Shown in pieces: positions 25,092 to 34,429 of a DNA stretch of 64,000 nt. Made by a program: the position numbers and the translations under genes. The notes under the pieces are model-generated. The model was not told where the DNA came from and ran no database searches. It saw only the letters and a program-made list of their open reading frames with translations. This DNA is from Pseudomonas sp. St316 (GTDB taxonomy: Bacteria; Pseudomonadota; Gammaproteobacteria; Pseudomonadales; Pseudomonadaceae), in assembly GCF_018325905.1 (NCBI RefSeq), contig NZ_AP021901.1, positions 2,790,001 through 2,854,000 on the forward strand. Reading direction: 5' to 3'. Position 1 is the first letter of the stretch. Each line of letters opens with the position of its first letter.

Positions 25092-27700
25092 TTAGGCTTG
25101 AACGACCGGGATGTTGGCGTTTGCAGCCGCTTCACGGAACTCGGCGATCTGGTCGAAGCTCAGGTAGCGGTACACGTCCGCTGCCATGCTGTCGATCTTG
25201 CCGGCGTATTCCATGTACTCCTCGACGGTCGGCAGGCGACCCAGGATCGAAGCAACGGACGCCAGTTCGGCCGAAGCCAGGTAGACGTTCGCGCCGTCGC
25301 CCAGGCGGTTCGGGAAGTTACGGGTCGAAGTCGACACCACGGTGGAGTTCGGCTCGACGCGTGCCTGGTTACCCATGCACAGCGAGCAGCCTGGCATTTC
25401 CATCCGTGCGCCGGCCTTGCCGTAGATGCCGTAGTAGCCTTCTTCGGTCAGTTGGTGAGCGTCCATCTTGGTCGGCGGCGACAGCCACAGACGGGTTGGC
25501 AGCTGACCCTTGACCTGCTCCAGCAGTTTGCCGGCAGCGCGGAAGTGACCGATGTTGGTCATGCACGAACCGATGAACACTTCGTCGATCTTCTCGCCAG
25601 CAACGCTGGACAGCAGACGGGCGTCGTCCGGATCGTTCGGCGCGCAGAGCACAGGCTCGCTGATGTCGGCCAGATCGATTTCGATGACTTCGGCGTATTC
25701 GGCGTCGGCATCGGCTTCCATCAGCTCAGGATTGGCGATCCAGGCTTCCATTGCTTGGGCGCGACGTTCCAGGGTACGTGCATCACCGTAGCCTTCGCCG
25801 ATCATCCAGCGCAGCAGGGTGATGTTCGATTGCAGGTACTCGGTGATCGACTCTTTCGACAGCTTGATGGTGCAACCGGCAGCCGAACGTTCGGCCGAGG
25901 CGTCGGACAATTCGAAAGCCTGTTCCAGGGTCAAGCCTTCCAGGCCTTCGATTTCCAGGATGCGGCCGGAGAAGGCGTTTTTCTTGCCTTTCTTCTCGAC
26001 GGTCAACAGACCGTTCTGGATGGCGAAGTACGGAATGGCATGAACCAGGTCACGCAGGGTGATGCCAGGTTTCATTTTGCCCTTGAAGCGCACCAGGATC
26101 GATTCCGGCATGTCCAGCGGCATGACGCCGGTGGCTGCGGCGAACGCGACCAGGCCGGAACCTGCCGGGAACGAGATGCCCATCGGGAAACGGGTGTGCG
26201 AGTCGCCACCGGTGCCCACGGTGTCTGGCAGCAGCATGCGGTTCAACCACGAGTGGATGATGCCGTCACCCGGACGCAGGGAAACGCCGCCGCGGGTCAT
26301 GATGAAGTCAGGCAGGGTGTGGTGGGTAGTGACGTCGATCGGCTTTGGATAGGCCGCAGTGTGGCAGAAGGACTGCATCACCAGGTCAGCCGAGAAGCCC
26401 AGGCACGCCAGGTCCTTGAGTTCATCACGGGTCATGGGACCTGTGGTGTCCTGGGAGCCCACGGTGGTCATTTTCGGTTCGCAGTAGGTGCCAGGACGTA
26501 CGCCTTGGCCTTCTGCCAGACCGCAAGCCTTGCCGACCATCTTCTGCGCCAGGGTGAAACCCTTGGTGCTTTCAGCTGGGGCTTCAGGCTTCTTGAACAG
26601 GTCGAAAGGTGGCAGACCCAGCTCGGCACGAGCCTTCTCGGTCAGGCCACGGCCAATGATCAGCGGAATACGACCGCCGGCACGGACTTCGTCCAACAGC
26701 ACGGGGGTCTTCATTTCGAAGGTGGTGATGACTTCGTCGGTACCGTGCTTGCAGACTTTGCCGGCATGCGGGTACAGGTCGATCACGTCGCCCATGTTCA
26801 TGTTCGAAACGTCGAATTCGATGGGCAGTGCGCCGGCATCTTCCATGGTGTTATAGAAGATCGGAGCGATTTTGCTGCCGAAGCAGAAACCGCCAGCACG
26901 CTTGTTCGGCACATGAGGAATGTCGTCGCCGAAGAACCACAGCACCGAGTTGGTGGCGGATTTACGCGAGGAACCGGTACCGACCACGTCACCGACGTAG
27001 GCGATCGGGAAGCCTTGGCCGCGCATTTCTTCGATCTGCTTCATCGGGCCGGTCTTGCCTTGCTCGTCCGGAACGATGCCGTCACGGGCCATTTTCAGCA
27101 TGGCCAGGGCGTGCAGCGGGATGTCAGGACGCGACCAGGCGTCTGGTGCAGGGGACAGGTCGTCGGTGTTGGTCTCGCCGGTGACCTTGAACACGCGCAG
27201 GCTGATCTTGTCGGCCAGCACCGGGCGCTTCTTGAACCACTCGCCGTCAGCCCAGGATTGCAGCACGGCCTTGGCGTGAGCGTTGCCGTTCTTGGCTTTT
27301 TCAGCCACGTCGTGGAAGGCATCGAACATCAGCAGGGTGTGCTTGAGTTCTTCGGCGGCTACCGGCGCCAGCTCGGCGTCGTCCAGCAGCTCCACCAGGG
27401 TTACGATGTTGTAGCCGCCCTGCATGGTGCCGAGCAGTTCGACGGCACGCTTCTTGTCCAGCAGGGGGATTGGGCCTGGCCCTTGGCCAGGGCGGAGAGG
27501 AAACCGGCCTTGACGTAGGCGGCTTCGTCGACTCCAGGCGGAACGCGATTGGTGATCAGGTCAACGAGGAAAGCTTCTTCGCCAGCCGGGGGATTTTTCA
27601 GCAGCTCGATCAGGCCTGCGGTTTGTTCGGCGTTGAGCGGCTGGGGAACGATACCCAGTGCTGCGCGCTCTTCGATATGTTTGCGGTAGGCTTCAAGCAC
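25092..27700 (-). pseudogene. acnB: Aconitate hydratase B, reading frame broken by one missing base
   Basis: AcnB interconverts citrate and isocitrate in the TCA cycle with a [4Fe-4S] cluster. The N-terminal part reads from GTG at 27700 (VLEAYRKHIEERAALGIVPQ) to ...LAKGQAQSP, then leaves frame. The rest continues in another frame as [20 protein letters not shown] through the catalytic domains. Cluster-ligand segments [12 protein letters not shown] and [12 protein letters not shown] are intact, and the protein ends NIPVVQA. Adding one base at the G run 27464-27468 gives 870 codons including stop, i.e. 869 residues, the normal AcnB length. The damage is therefore a single deletion, either a sequencing error or a real mutation. 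Without repair, only a product from ATG 27425 lacking the N-terminal ~90 residues could be made. Confidence 0.93.
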
Positions 27701-28108
27701 AGTTATTACCCTCATCAGTGGTCCCAAATGGGTGTCCGGGACGCTCATCCAGGAACCCACGGTACTCATGCGCGTCGACGGCTTTTTGAGCCACCACGCC
27801 AGAGTTTCCGCACGTTCCTCACAGAAGCTGCTTTCAAAGTTTTACGCCTGCAGAACGGGGAGCTGATGAGGGTTGGCGTTGGGCTTTCCCCGCTGGAAAG
27901 ACCCTTCGCCAACACCGCTCTGAAGGAACGACTGTGCTCGTGACGCTTTGAAAACAGCTTCTAACGGACATTGGCGCCTTAAAAGGCTGGCTGATTCTAC
28001 GGGAAAAAAAAATTAAAGGTAAGTTGGGCCTGGAAGTTTGAGGGGTGATCAATCTTAGACAAAGGGCTAACATGCCGGCCTGTCCTGCTTTTGCGTGTGC
28101 GTTTCCTT
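27701..28108. other. acnB upstream region with a nested hairpin
   Basis: This 408-bp divergent gap contains the acnB promoter and leader and the DUF1289 gene promoter. The acnB GTG is preceded by GAGGGTAATAACT. The notable structure is the nested inverted repeat at 27872-27913. An A-rich run (GGGAAAAAAAAATTAAAGG) is at ~28000. No coding frame with family resemblance was found. Confidence 0.6.
27872..27913. other. Nested inverted repeat upstream of acnB
   Basis: Outer arms GTTGGCG / CGCCAAC enclose inner arms GGG-CTTTCC / GGAAAG-A-CCC around a five-base loop. This gives a long stem of about 16 pairs with two small TT-TT mismatches and one bulge. It sits 172-213 bp upstream of the acnB start. 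No T-tract follows on either strand, so a simple terminator is unlikely. It may be a leader structure or a protein-binding site. Confidence 0.65.
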
Positions 28109-28579
28109 ATGCCCAACCAGCTCATCAAGACCCCCTGCGTCGGCCTTTGCTCCACTGTCTACGGTGACCTGGTGTGCCGTGGCTGCAAGCGGTTCCACCA
28201 TGAAGTGATTCACTGGAACGGCTACAACGAGGACGAGAAGCGCGCGGTGTGGATGCGGCTCGAGCAGCTGTTGGTGCAGGTGATGGTGGCCAAGTTGGAG
28301 GTTTTCGATCCCGGATTGCTGCGCCAGCAACTGGAGTCGCGCAAGATCCGCTTTGTGCTGCACCAGTCTGAATATTGCTGGGCCTATCAACTGATCGCCC
28401 GGGGCGCACGGGTGATCAACAACCTGGAGGCCTACGGCATGGTGCTGATGCCGGAGTTTCGCGACTGGGATCTGCCGGACCTGCGCGACGCCATTGATCG
28501 GGAGTTTTTCCTTCTGTCCGAAGCCCATTACCAGCGCTATATCGCGCCGGGGTTCCTGAAGGATGCCATCGGCGGCTGA
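28109..28579 (+). CDS. DUF1289 domain-containing protein
   Basis: This 156-residue protein begins with the DUF1289 cysteine motif TPCVGLCSTVYGDLVCRGCK (C-x3-C...C-x2-C), a small probable metal-binding module. It is followed by RFHHEVIHWNGYNEDEKRAV and a C-terminal extension rich in charged and aromatic residues. The function of the family is not established. The ATG at 28109 places the cysteine motif near residue 9. It is convergent with the universal stress protein gene. Confidence 0.88.
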   Translation: MPNQLIKTPCVGLCSTVYGDLVCRGCKRFHHEVIHWNGYNEDEKRAVWMRLEQLLVQVMVAKLEVFDPGLLRQQLESRKIRFVLHQSEYCWAYQLIARGARVINNLEAYGMVLMPEFRDWDLPDLRDAIDREFFLLSEAHYQRYIAPGFLKDAIGG

Positions 28580-28653
28580 AAAGATCGCAGCCTTCGGCTG
28601 CGCCTACAAGGATCGCGCCAGACCGCAGGAGCTGGCGAAGCCTGCGATCTTTT
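28580..28653. terminator. Inverted repeat of the GATCGCAGCC family, probable bidirectional terminator
   Basis: AAAGATCGCAGCCTTCGGC at the left pairs with GCGAAGCCTGCGATCTTT at the right around an internal arm. It directly follows the DUF1289 stop and precedes the stop of the convergent universal stress gene by a few bases. Flanking A and T runs allow function on both strands. The core repeat recurs at ~12030. Confidence 0.7.
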
Positions 28654-28658
28654 GATCT

Positions 28659-29522
28659 TCACTCCTTGACCGCCAACTCCACCAGATGGTCCTCGACCTC
28701 CTGTGGCTTGAGTACCAGCACATCGCTTTCCAGCGTATCGAGCACCGCTTCGGCGGTGTTGCCGATCAGCACCCCGGACAACCCCGAGCGGGCCACGGTG
28801 CCGATCACCGTCACCGCCGCCTGCAGCTTGCGCGCCATGTACGGAATCAAGACGTCCGCCGGGCCTTCTTCGATGTGCAGGTGCTGGTCATCGATGTCGA
28901 ATTCGGCCTGGAACGCCCGGCATTGTTCGCGGTAACGGGCTTCGATGGTTTCCTTGAGCTGGAACGTAGGATCGGCGGACGAGAGCATCGGCGAGGGGTG
29001 GGCGCTGATCACATGCAGGTGCGCCTTGGCGAGGAGGGCGATGTCATAGCCATGATCGATGATGGTGGAGTGCAGGTGGCGATGCTCGCCGTCGGCATTG
29101 CCAACGTCGACGGCGGCGAGGATCACCTTGTCTTTCCAGGAACCGGCCGTTTTCACCAGCAACACCGGGGTTGGGCAATGGCGTAACAGTTTCCAGTCCG
29201 CCGGGGTCAGCAGGGCTTTTTTCAGCGGGCTGTCGGGGAAGTGCTGTTTGATCACCAGCCCGCAACCTTCCGCCTGCTGCACATCAATGATGGTTTCGTG
29301 GAGGCTTTCGTTCCAGGCCTGCTCGGTGGTGACGCTGTAGCCGTCAGCCAGCAGTGCGGCCTTGAGCACGCCGAGCAGGCCAGCATGGTCATGTTTTCTG
29401 TCGCACACCAGCAGGTGCAGGTGGGCCTGGGTCACGCCGGCGATCAGTTTGGCGCGCTTGAGCGCCAGGCTTTCCGAATGTTCGGGCTCAATGACCACCA
29501 GGATGCTGCGAATGGCTTGCAT
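28659..29522 (-). CDS. Tandem-domain universal stress protein (UspE-like)
   Basis: This 287-residue protein has two Usp domains. The first begins MQAIRSILVVIEPEHSESLA and the second near KDKVILAAVDVGNADGEHRH. The second ends with the nucleotide-binding type loop VIGTVARSGLSGVLIGNTAE (G-x2-G-x9-G-[ST]/N). The tandem architecture matches UspE, linked to stress survival and motility or adhesion in other bacteria. The ATG at 29522 is preceded by AGGAGAACGCCGATC. It is divergent from miaE. Confidence 0.9.
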   Translation of the reverse strand: MQAIRSILVVIEPEHSESLALKRAKLIAGVTQAHLHLLVCDRKHDHAGLLGVLKAALLADGYSVTTEQAWNESLHETIIDVQQAEGCGLVIKQHFPDSPLKKALLTPADWKLLRHCPTPVLLVKTAGSWKDKVILAAVDVGNADGEHRHLHSTIIDHGYDIALLAKAHLHVISAHPSPMLSSADPTFQLKETIEARYREQCRAFQAEFDIDDQHLHIEEGPADVLIPYMARKLQAAVTVIGTVARSGLSGVLIGNTAEAVLDTLESDVLVLKPQEVEDHLVELAVKE

Positions 29523-29701
29523 GATCGGCGTTCTCCTGCAATAAAAAGGCTGGCGTTGCTCAACTATAGTTGTTGTGGGGCAGTCTAGTCGCTGTGGGGG
29601 AGCCGTCGACTTGATGCATATCAACGGCGGTGGCTGGTGGTCTGGGGGCAGGCCGGTATAATCGGCGCCCTTCGCTCGACTACCTTTTCCCCGTGAGCCC
29701 C

Positions 29702-30307
29702 ATGAATCTTCCCGAAATTCACGAATTCCTTGGCTGCCATACCCCCGATGCCTGGGTCCAGGCCGCGTTGGCTGACCAGGAAACGTTGCTGATCGACCAC
29801 AAGAACTGCGAGTTCAAGGCGGCCAGCACTGCCCTGAGCCTGATCGCCAAATACCATTCCCACGTCGACCTGATCAATCTGATGTCGCGCCTGGCCCGGG
29901 AAGAACTGGTGCACCACGAGCAGGTCATGCGCCTGATGAAAAGGCGCAAGATCGGCTTGCGCCAGCTCTCCGCCGGGCGTTACGCCTCGGGGCTGCGCAA
30001 GGTGGTACGCAGTCACGAACCGGTCAAGTTGGTGGATACGCTGGTGGTTGGCGCCTTCATCGAGGCTCGCAGTTGCGAGCGTTTCGAGGCCCTGGTGCCG
30101 CATCTGGATGAAGAACTGGGCAAGTTCTATTTCGGTTTGCTGAAAAGCGAAGCCCGGCATTTCCAGGGTTACCTGAAACTGGCTTACCAGTACGGCGACG
30201 CCAAGGACATTGCCCAGGTGATCGACAAGGTCCGTGAGGCCGAGCGGGAGCTGATCGAATCGCCGGACGTGGAGTTTCGTTTCCACAGTGGTGTGCCGAC
30301 TTTGTAG
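29702..30307 (+). CDS. miaE: tRNA-(ms2io6A37) hydroxylase MiaE
   Basis: This 201-residue diiron monooxygenase hydroxylates the isopentenyl side chain of ms2i6A37 in tRNA. Ferritin-like helices carry the iron ligands: Glu in CEFKAASTAL, the E-x2-H of REELVHHEQVM, Glu in FIEARSCERFEAL and the E-x2-H of KSEARHFQGYL. All are intact. The start is the ATG at 29702. A TATAAT hexamer is at 29657 but lacks a good -35 partner. Confidence 0.95.
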   Translation: MNLPEIHEFLGCHTPDAWVQAALADQETLLIDHKNCEFKAASTALSLIAKYHSHVDLINLMSRLAREELVHHEQVMRLMKRRKIGLRQLSAGRYASGLRKVVRSHEPVKLVDTLVVGAFIEARSCERFEALVPHLDEELGKFYFGLLKSEARHFQGYLKLAYQYGDAKDIAQVIDKVREAERELIESPDVEFRFHSGVPTL

Positions 30308-30330
30308 TGCCGGGTTGTCTGGACTGACGC

Positions 30331-30423
30331 CATCGCGAGCAAGCTCGCTCCCACATTTGAACCTCAGTGCTCACAAGTAATGTGTGCACAGAACCCCCCT
30401 GTGGGAACCAGCTTGCTCGCGAA
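30331..30423. repeat. REPIN, left copy of a pair flanking the GFA gene
   Basis: An inverted REP pair in outward orientation, CATCGCGAGCAAGCTCGCTC ... TGTGGGAACCAGCTTGCTCG. The spacer (ATTTGAACCTCAGTGCTCAC) is almost the same as that of the element at 31028. Confidence 0.85.
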
Positions 30424-30446
30424 AGGGCCTCTTGCAGCGCCGTCTC

Positions 30447-30935
30447 TTAAACGATCAAACCCAGGCGCTCATGCCACTGGGCAATGGACTCCTCGGGATA
30501 GACCTCGAACTGCTGGTCGCCCGGATGCGCCTCGACTTCCACCCACGGCGCCTTGGAACCCAGCATCAGGTGGGTGTGCTCCGGCGGTACCAGCAGCGGC
30601 GTGTCGATGGCCGAGGCAAACGGGTGCACCAGTTCCGGCCATTCGGGGCTGAACAGCCACAGCCCCGAACCGCACAGGGAACAAAAATGCCGTTCGGCGC
30701 TGCTGCGGTGGGCGCGCTGATCGCCTTCGTTCTTGAGCCGCGCATGATAGATCGAGATGTGCTTGCGCCCGCGCACCTTCAGGCTCTGGGCATCGCCCCC
30801 CAGGTTGATCGCAAAACCGCCGCCGCCCTGGGTCTTGCGGCAGATCGAGCAGTAACAGCGCTGATAAGGGTAGGGGTGAGCGCTGTCAAGGGTGAACGAC
30901 ACGGCGCCGCAGTGGCAGGAACCTTCTAGCTGCAT
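30447..30935 (-). CDS. GFA/CENP-V domain zinc-binding protein
   Basis: This 162-residue protein has the glutathione-dependent formaldehyde-activating (GFA) fold, with zinc-ligand cysteines in GSCHCGAVSF, RCYCSICRKTQ and ERHFCSLCGSGLW. GFA proteins bind zinc and sometimes glutathione adducts; most have no proven reaction, so formaldehyde activity should not be assumed. The ATG at 30935 follows a strong GGAGG. The gene stands alone between two nearly identical REPINs. Confidence 0.9.
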   Translation of the reverse strand: MQLEGSCHCGAVSFTLDSAHPYPYQRCYCSICRKTQGGGGFAINLGGDAQSLKVRGRKHISIYHARLKNEGDQRAHRSSAERHFCSLCGSGLWLFSPEWPELVHPFASAIDTPLLVPPEHTHLMLGSKAPWVEVEAHPGDQQFEVYPEESIAQWHERLGLIV

Positions 30936-31027
30936 GGGAACCTCCAATGGGGGATTGGAATGACTCAGGATAGCCTAGACGGTCGGCGGTTTTTGACAGT
31001 TGGATTTATGCTGAGTGCGCCGACGCC

Positions 31028-31119
31028 ATCGCGAGCAAGCTCGCTCCCACATTTGAACCTCGGTGCGCACAAGTAATGTATGCACAGAAATCCCCTGTGG
31101 GAGCGAGCTCGCTCGCGAT
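31028..31119. repeat. REPIN, right copy of a pair flanking the GFA gene
   Basis: An inverted REP pair (ATCGCGAGCAAGCTCGCTCC ... TGTGGGAGCGAGCTCGCTCG) with the same spacer as the element at 30331, in the same orientation. The two form ~92-bp direct repeats around the GFA gene. It ends just before the glycosylase stop codon. Confidence 0.85.
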
Positions 31120-31134
31120 GAACGATGACACGGT

Positions 31135-31752
31135 CTAGCGGCCAGGCACCCGCCACAAATACCACGCCGCCACCGTCCGATAAGGGCTCCATGCCAGGCC
31201 TATCTCAACCATCTGCTTGCGGCTGGGCTGTTGCTCCAACCCCTTGAGCCGTCGATAACCCTCGCGTACGCCAAAGTCATCGGCCGGCAAGATGTCTGGT
31301 CGCTCCAGGCTGTAGATCAGCAGCATCTCCACGGTCCAGCGCCCGACGCCACGCAGGCTGGTCAGGCGTTCGATCAACGCTTCATCCTCCATCGCCCGCG
31401 CAGTGGCGTAATCCGGCACCACCCCGTCCAGTGTCGCCTGGGCGATGCCCTGGATGGTCGCGATTTTGCTGGCGGAAAACCCACAGCCGCGCAGTTGCGC
31501 AACGTCTGTCGCCAGGATCTGCCCGGGCTTGGGGAAGGTCTGCGCCGGGAATAGCGCCAGCAACCGACCCAGAATTGCATCGCCGGCCTTGGCGTGCAGT
31601 TGCTGGTAGGCAATCGCCCGCACCAAGGCTTCATAGGGATCGCGGGCCGGCTTGGGCTGTAGCAGGCAAGGGCCGATCGCCTCGACGTGACGTCGCCAGT
31701 CTTCATCGAGGCTTGCCAGCAAGGCGCTGGCGTCGTGGTAGGGCACAGGCAT
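31135..31752 (-). CDS. DNA-3-methyladenine glycosylase (AlkA/HhH-GPD type)
   Basis: This 205-residue base-excision glycosylase has the HhH-GPD fold: YEALVRAIAYQQLHAKAG near the front, the helix-hairpin-helix LTSLRGVGRWTVEMLLIYSL, and the catalytic Asp in ILPADDFGV. It removes alkylated purines. It lacks the N-terminal TBP-like domain of E. coli AlkA, as usual for the shorter form. It lies 21 bp after ada and is probably cotranscribed with it, so the methylation response would induce both. Confidence 0.92.
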   Translation of the reverse strand: MPVPYHDASALLASLDEDWRRHVEAIGPCLLQPKPARDPYEALVRAIAYQQLHAKAGDAILGRLLALFPAQTFPKPGQILATDVAQLRGCGFSASKIATIQGIAQATLDGVVPDYATARAMEDEALIERLTSLRGVGRWTVEMLLIYSLERPDILPADDFGVREGYRRLKGLEQQPSRKQMVEIGLAWSPYRTVAAWYLWRVPGR

Positions 31753-31773
31753 CAAATGTCCATTCTCCGGGGC

Positions 31774-32856
31774 TCAAAACGCCAGGGGCAGTGAAACCTG
31801 CACCGCGGCTTTTTCCAGTCGCAGCAGAAACGCCTTGCGCGGTTGGCCGCCACCATAACCGGTCAACGAGCCATCCGCACCGATCACCCGGTGGCAGGGA
31901 ATGACGATGGCCAAGCGATTCTGCCCGTTGGCCAGGCCTACGGCGCGGCTGGCGCCAGGGCTGCCCAAGGCCGTGGCGATGCCACCGTAGCTGCGGGTTT
32001 CGCCGTAGGGGATCTTTTGCAGTTGCGCCCAGACTCGCACGGCGAAGGCGCTGCCGGGCATGTGCAGCGGGACGTTGAATGCCGTGAGCTTGCCGGCGAA
32101 ATAGTCGGCCAGTTCGGTTTCGATCTGTTGCAAATGAGCGTTATGCCCCGGCGCAACGGTGTAGCCGTAGCGTTGCTGCAACTCTTCCAGCTCCTTGGTC
32201 AGGGCTGGGCGGTCGAGGAATTCCAGCAGCACCAGGCCTCGTCGTTCGGCCATGGCCAGCATGGGGCCCAACGGTGTCGTCAGGCGGGTGAACAACAAAG
32301 GTTCGCTGAGAGCGGCGCGACCCGGTGTGATGTGGAAGGATTTCACGAAGGCGTCACGAAAACCGCTCAATGACTCATAACCGGAGTCGAACGCGGCATT
32401 GTCGATGGAGCTGCCGTTCTTGATGCCGCCCAGGGCGATGCCCAGGCGGCGGGTACGCAGGTAGGCGTGAAAGGTCATGCCGAAATGTTGCTTGAACCAG
32501 CGGCGCAATTTCAGCGGTTCAATGCCTTGCTCCAATAGCAGGGCGTCGGTCCAGCGCAGGTCGGGTTCGGCGTCCACGGCTTTGAGCAGGGCCTGGATCC
32601 AGTCTGGCGCGATGGCGGCGGCGTCCAGCGGTTTGCAGCGCAGGCAGGCCCGATACCCGGCCGACATGGCTTCGTCGGCATGGGCGAAGAACTCCACGTT
32701 TTCCGGCTTCGGCTTGCGCGCGGTGCAACTGGGGCGACAGAAAATGCCGGTGGTCTTGACCGCAGTGAAGAACACCCCCTCGTAGGCGGTGTCTCGTTCG
32801 AGCATGGCGCGGACCATCTCGGCATGGGGCGGGAGCAGCGAGTCGTGTAGGTTCAT
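31774..32856 (-). CDS. ada: Bifunctional Ada: methyl phosphotriester/O6-methylguanine repair and transcriptional activator
   Basis: This ~360-residue protein has all three Ada parts. The N-terminal zinc site with the phosphotriester-accepting cysteine uses Cys40 and Cys44 in GIFCRPSC and Cys71 and Cys74 in YRACLRCK. A single AraC-type HTH region contains LKLRRWFKQHFGMTFHAYLR. The C-terminal O6-alkylguanine methyltransferase has the acceptor PCHRVIG and upstream IPYGETRSYGGIA. Self-methylation turns Ada into an activator of its own operon. An alternative ATG at 32868 adds four residues. The AlkA-like gene follows on the same strand. Confidence 0.95.
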   Translation of the reverse strand: MNLHDSLLPPHAEMVRAMLERDTAYEGVFFTAVKTTGIFCRPSCTARKPKPENVEFFAHADEAMSAGYRACLRCKPLDAAAIAPDWIQALLKAVDAEPDLRWTDALLLEQGIEPLKLRRWFKQHFGMTFHAYLRTRRLGIALGGIKNGSSIDNAAFDSGYESLSGFRDAFVKSFHITPGRAALSEPLLFTRLTTPLGPMLAMAERRGLVLLEFLDRPALTKELEELQQRYGYTVAPGHNAHLQQIETELADYFAGKLTAFNVPLHMPGSAFAVRVWAQLQKIPYGETRSYGGIATALGSPGASRAVGLANGQNRLAIVIPCHRVIGADGSLTGYGGGQPRKAFLLRLEKAAVQVSLPLAF

Positions 32857-32974
32857 GGGGCTGAGCATAGAACCGTGCCCGGAACGACTCCACCGGAAAA
32901 TCGACAGTGAATTTCAAGCCGCCATGCCTGATCGAGGTGTCGCGGCTTGTTGGTCGGTCAGTCAGGCCAAGCGC

Positions 32975-34429
32975 TCAATACTTCCAGAACACCGGCGTGA
33001 ACAACACCAGCACCGTCAGGATTTCCAGTCGCCCCAGCAGCATGCCAATGGTCAGTAGCCACTTCGCCGCGTCCGGCAAGGTCGAGAAGTTGCCGGCGGG
33101 GCCGATGATCGTGCCCAGCCCGGGCCCCACGTTGCACACGGCGGTGGCCGCGCCAGTCAAGGCGGTTGTCCAGTCCAGGCCGATCAGCGCCAGGCCCAGG
33201 GCGATGGCGCCAATGGTGATGGTGAAGAAAAACGAAAACGTCAGCAGCGAGCGGACGATTTCTTCGTCGATGGGGTGGTTGTTGTATTTTTTCCGGATCA
33301 CCGCCCGGGGGTGGATCAGTTGTTTCAAACTGCCCATCAGCAGCGCCCCGGCGACTTGAAAGCGAAAGATTTTCAACCCGCCGGCCGTGGATCCCGAGCA
33401 ACCGCCGACGAACGTCAAATAGAAGAACAGCAACAAGGCAAAGCTGCCCCATAGGGTGTAGTCACCCAGCGCCACGCCCGTGGTGGTGACCACTGACGTC
33501 ACGTTGACGGCCACGATACGGACCGCGTCCCACCAGCCATAGTCGCTGTTCAGGCTCAGCCAGGTCCCCACGATGAGCCAAGTGATGACCAGGAACCCGA
33601 CGAATCCCCTGACTTGCTGGTCCTTGAATAATGCGAGTTTGTGGCCGCGCAAGGTGGCGACATACAAAGTGAACGGCAGTGCACCGGCCATCATGATCAC
33701 CACCGACACCCAGTGAATGGCTGGTTGGGGCCAATGACCCAGGGAGGCATCCGACGTGGAAAAGCCGCCCGTGGAAATCAACGACATCGCATGGTTGATT
33801 GCTTCGAAGGGCGTCATGCCGGCCAACCACAAGGCCAGGGTGGCGAGGGCGGTCAATCCGATGTAGATCCACAGGATGTAGTTCGCCGCGACATGGGAGC
33901 GCGGCGTGACTTTCTCCGACCAGTCCGACGACTCGGTCTGGAACAACCGCATGCCGCCGACCCGCAGCAAGGGCAGGATCGCCACCGCCATGCCGATGAA
34001 GCCGATCCCGCCGAGCCAGTGCAGCATCGAGCGCCAGATCAACAGGCCGGGGGAAGCGGTGTCCAGGCCGGTCAGGATGGTCGAGCCGGTGGTGGTGATG
34101 CCGGACATGGTCTCGAAAAAGGCATCGGTATAGCTGATGTGCTGGATGAATACCATGGGCAGGGCGGCGAAGGTGCAGACGATGACCCAACTGGCGGTGG
34201 TCAGTAGGTACATGTCCCGTGGACGCATCTGGGTGAGTGCCGGGCGACCGCGGGCCACCAGCGCAATGCCGCAGACGAAGGTGATCAGGCTCGACCACAA
34301 GAACGCCGAGAGATCATCGTTGCGCCCGTACATCACCAGCGTCAAAAGCGGGATTGCCATGCTGGCGGCCAGGGTGATCAGGAAAATACCGAGGATGAAA
34401 CCGATGAACCGCACTACCGCAATGGACAT
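32975..34429 (-). CDS. trkH: Trk potassium uptake channel subunit TrkH
   Basis: This 484-residue membrane protein has the four pore-loop repeats of Trk/Ktr transporters: SGITTTGSTILTG, SLISTGGFSTSDAS, NVTSVVTTTGVALGD and VCNVGPGLGTIIGP. Each carries the selectivity-filter glycine. FVGGCSGSTAGGLKIFR and the IRKKYNNHPID loop are also typical. TrkH needs the cytosolic TrkA regulator, which is not in this window. It stands alone on the minus strand, divergent from the LysE-type exporter. Confidence 0.95.
   Translation of the reverse strand: MSIAVVRFIGFILGIFLITLAASMAIPLLTLVMYGRNDDLSAFLWSSLITFVCGIALVARGRPALTQMRPRDMYLLTTASWVIVCTFAALPMVFIQHISYTDAFFETMSGITTTGSTILTGLDTASPGLLIWRSMLHWLGGIGFIGMAVAILPLLRVGGMRLFQTESSDWSEKVTPRSHVAANYILWIYIGLTALATLALWLAGMTPFEAINHAMSLISTGGFSTSDASLGHWPQPAIHWVSVVIMMAGALPFTLYVATLRGHKLALFKDQQVRGFVGFLVITWLIVGTWLSLNSDYGWWDAVRIVAVNVTSVVTTTGVALGDYTLWGSFALLLFFYLTFVGGCSGSTAGGLKIFRFQVAGALLMGSLKQLIHPRAVIRKKYNNHPIDEEIVRSLLTFSFFFTITIGAIALGLALIGLDWTTALTGAATAVCNVGPGLGTIIGPAGNFSTLPDAAKWLLTIGMLLGRLEILTVLVLFTPVFWKY

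Noticed and set aside
27455-27475. Programmed frameshift in acnB
   Set aside because: No stem-loop or canonical slippery heptamer with conserved context is visible, and the normal AcnB frame is continuous in the family; an indel is simpler.
25098-27518. 806-codon plus-strand frame opposite acnB
   Set aside because: Antisense shadow of the conserved aconitase; no ribosome site and no domain resemblance.
29630-29665. Consensus promoter for miaE from the TATAAT at 29657
   Set aside because: No -35 hexamer lies at a suitable distance; it may be the real -10 box but the sequence alone does not support it.
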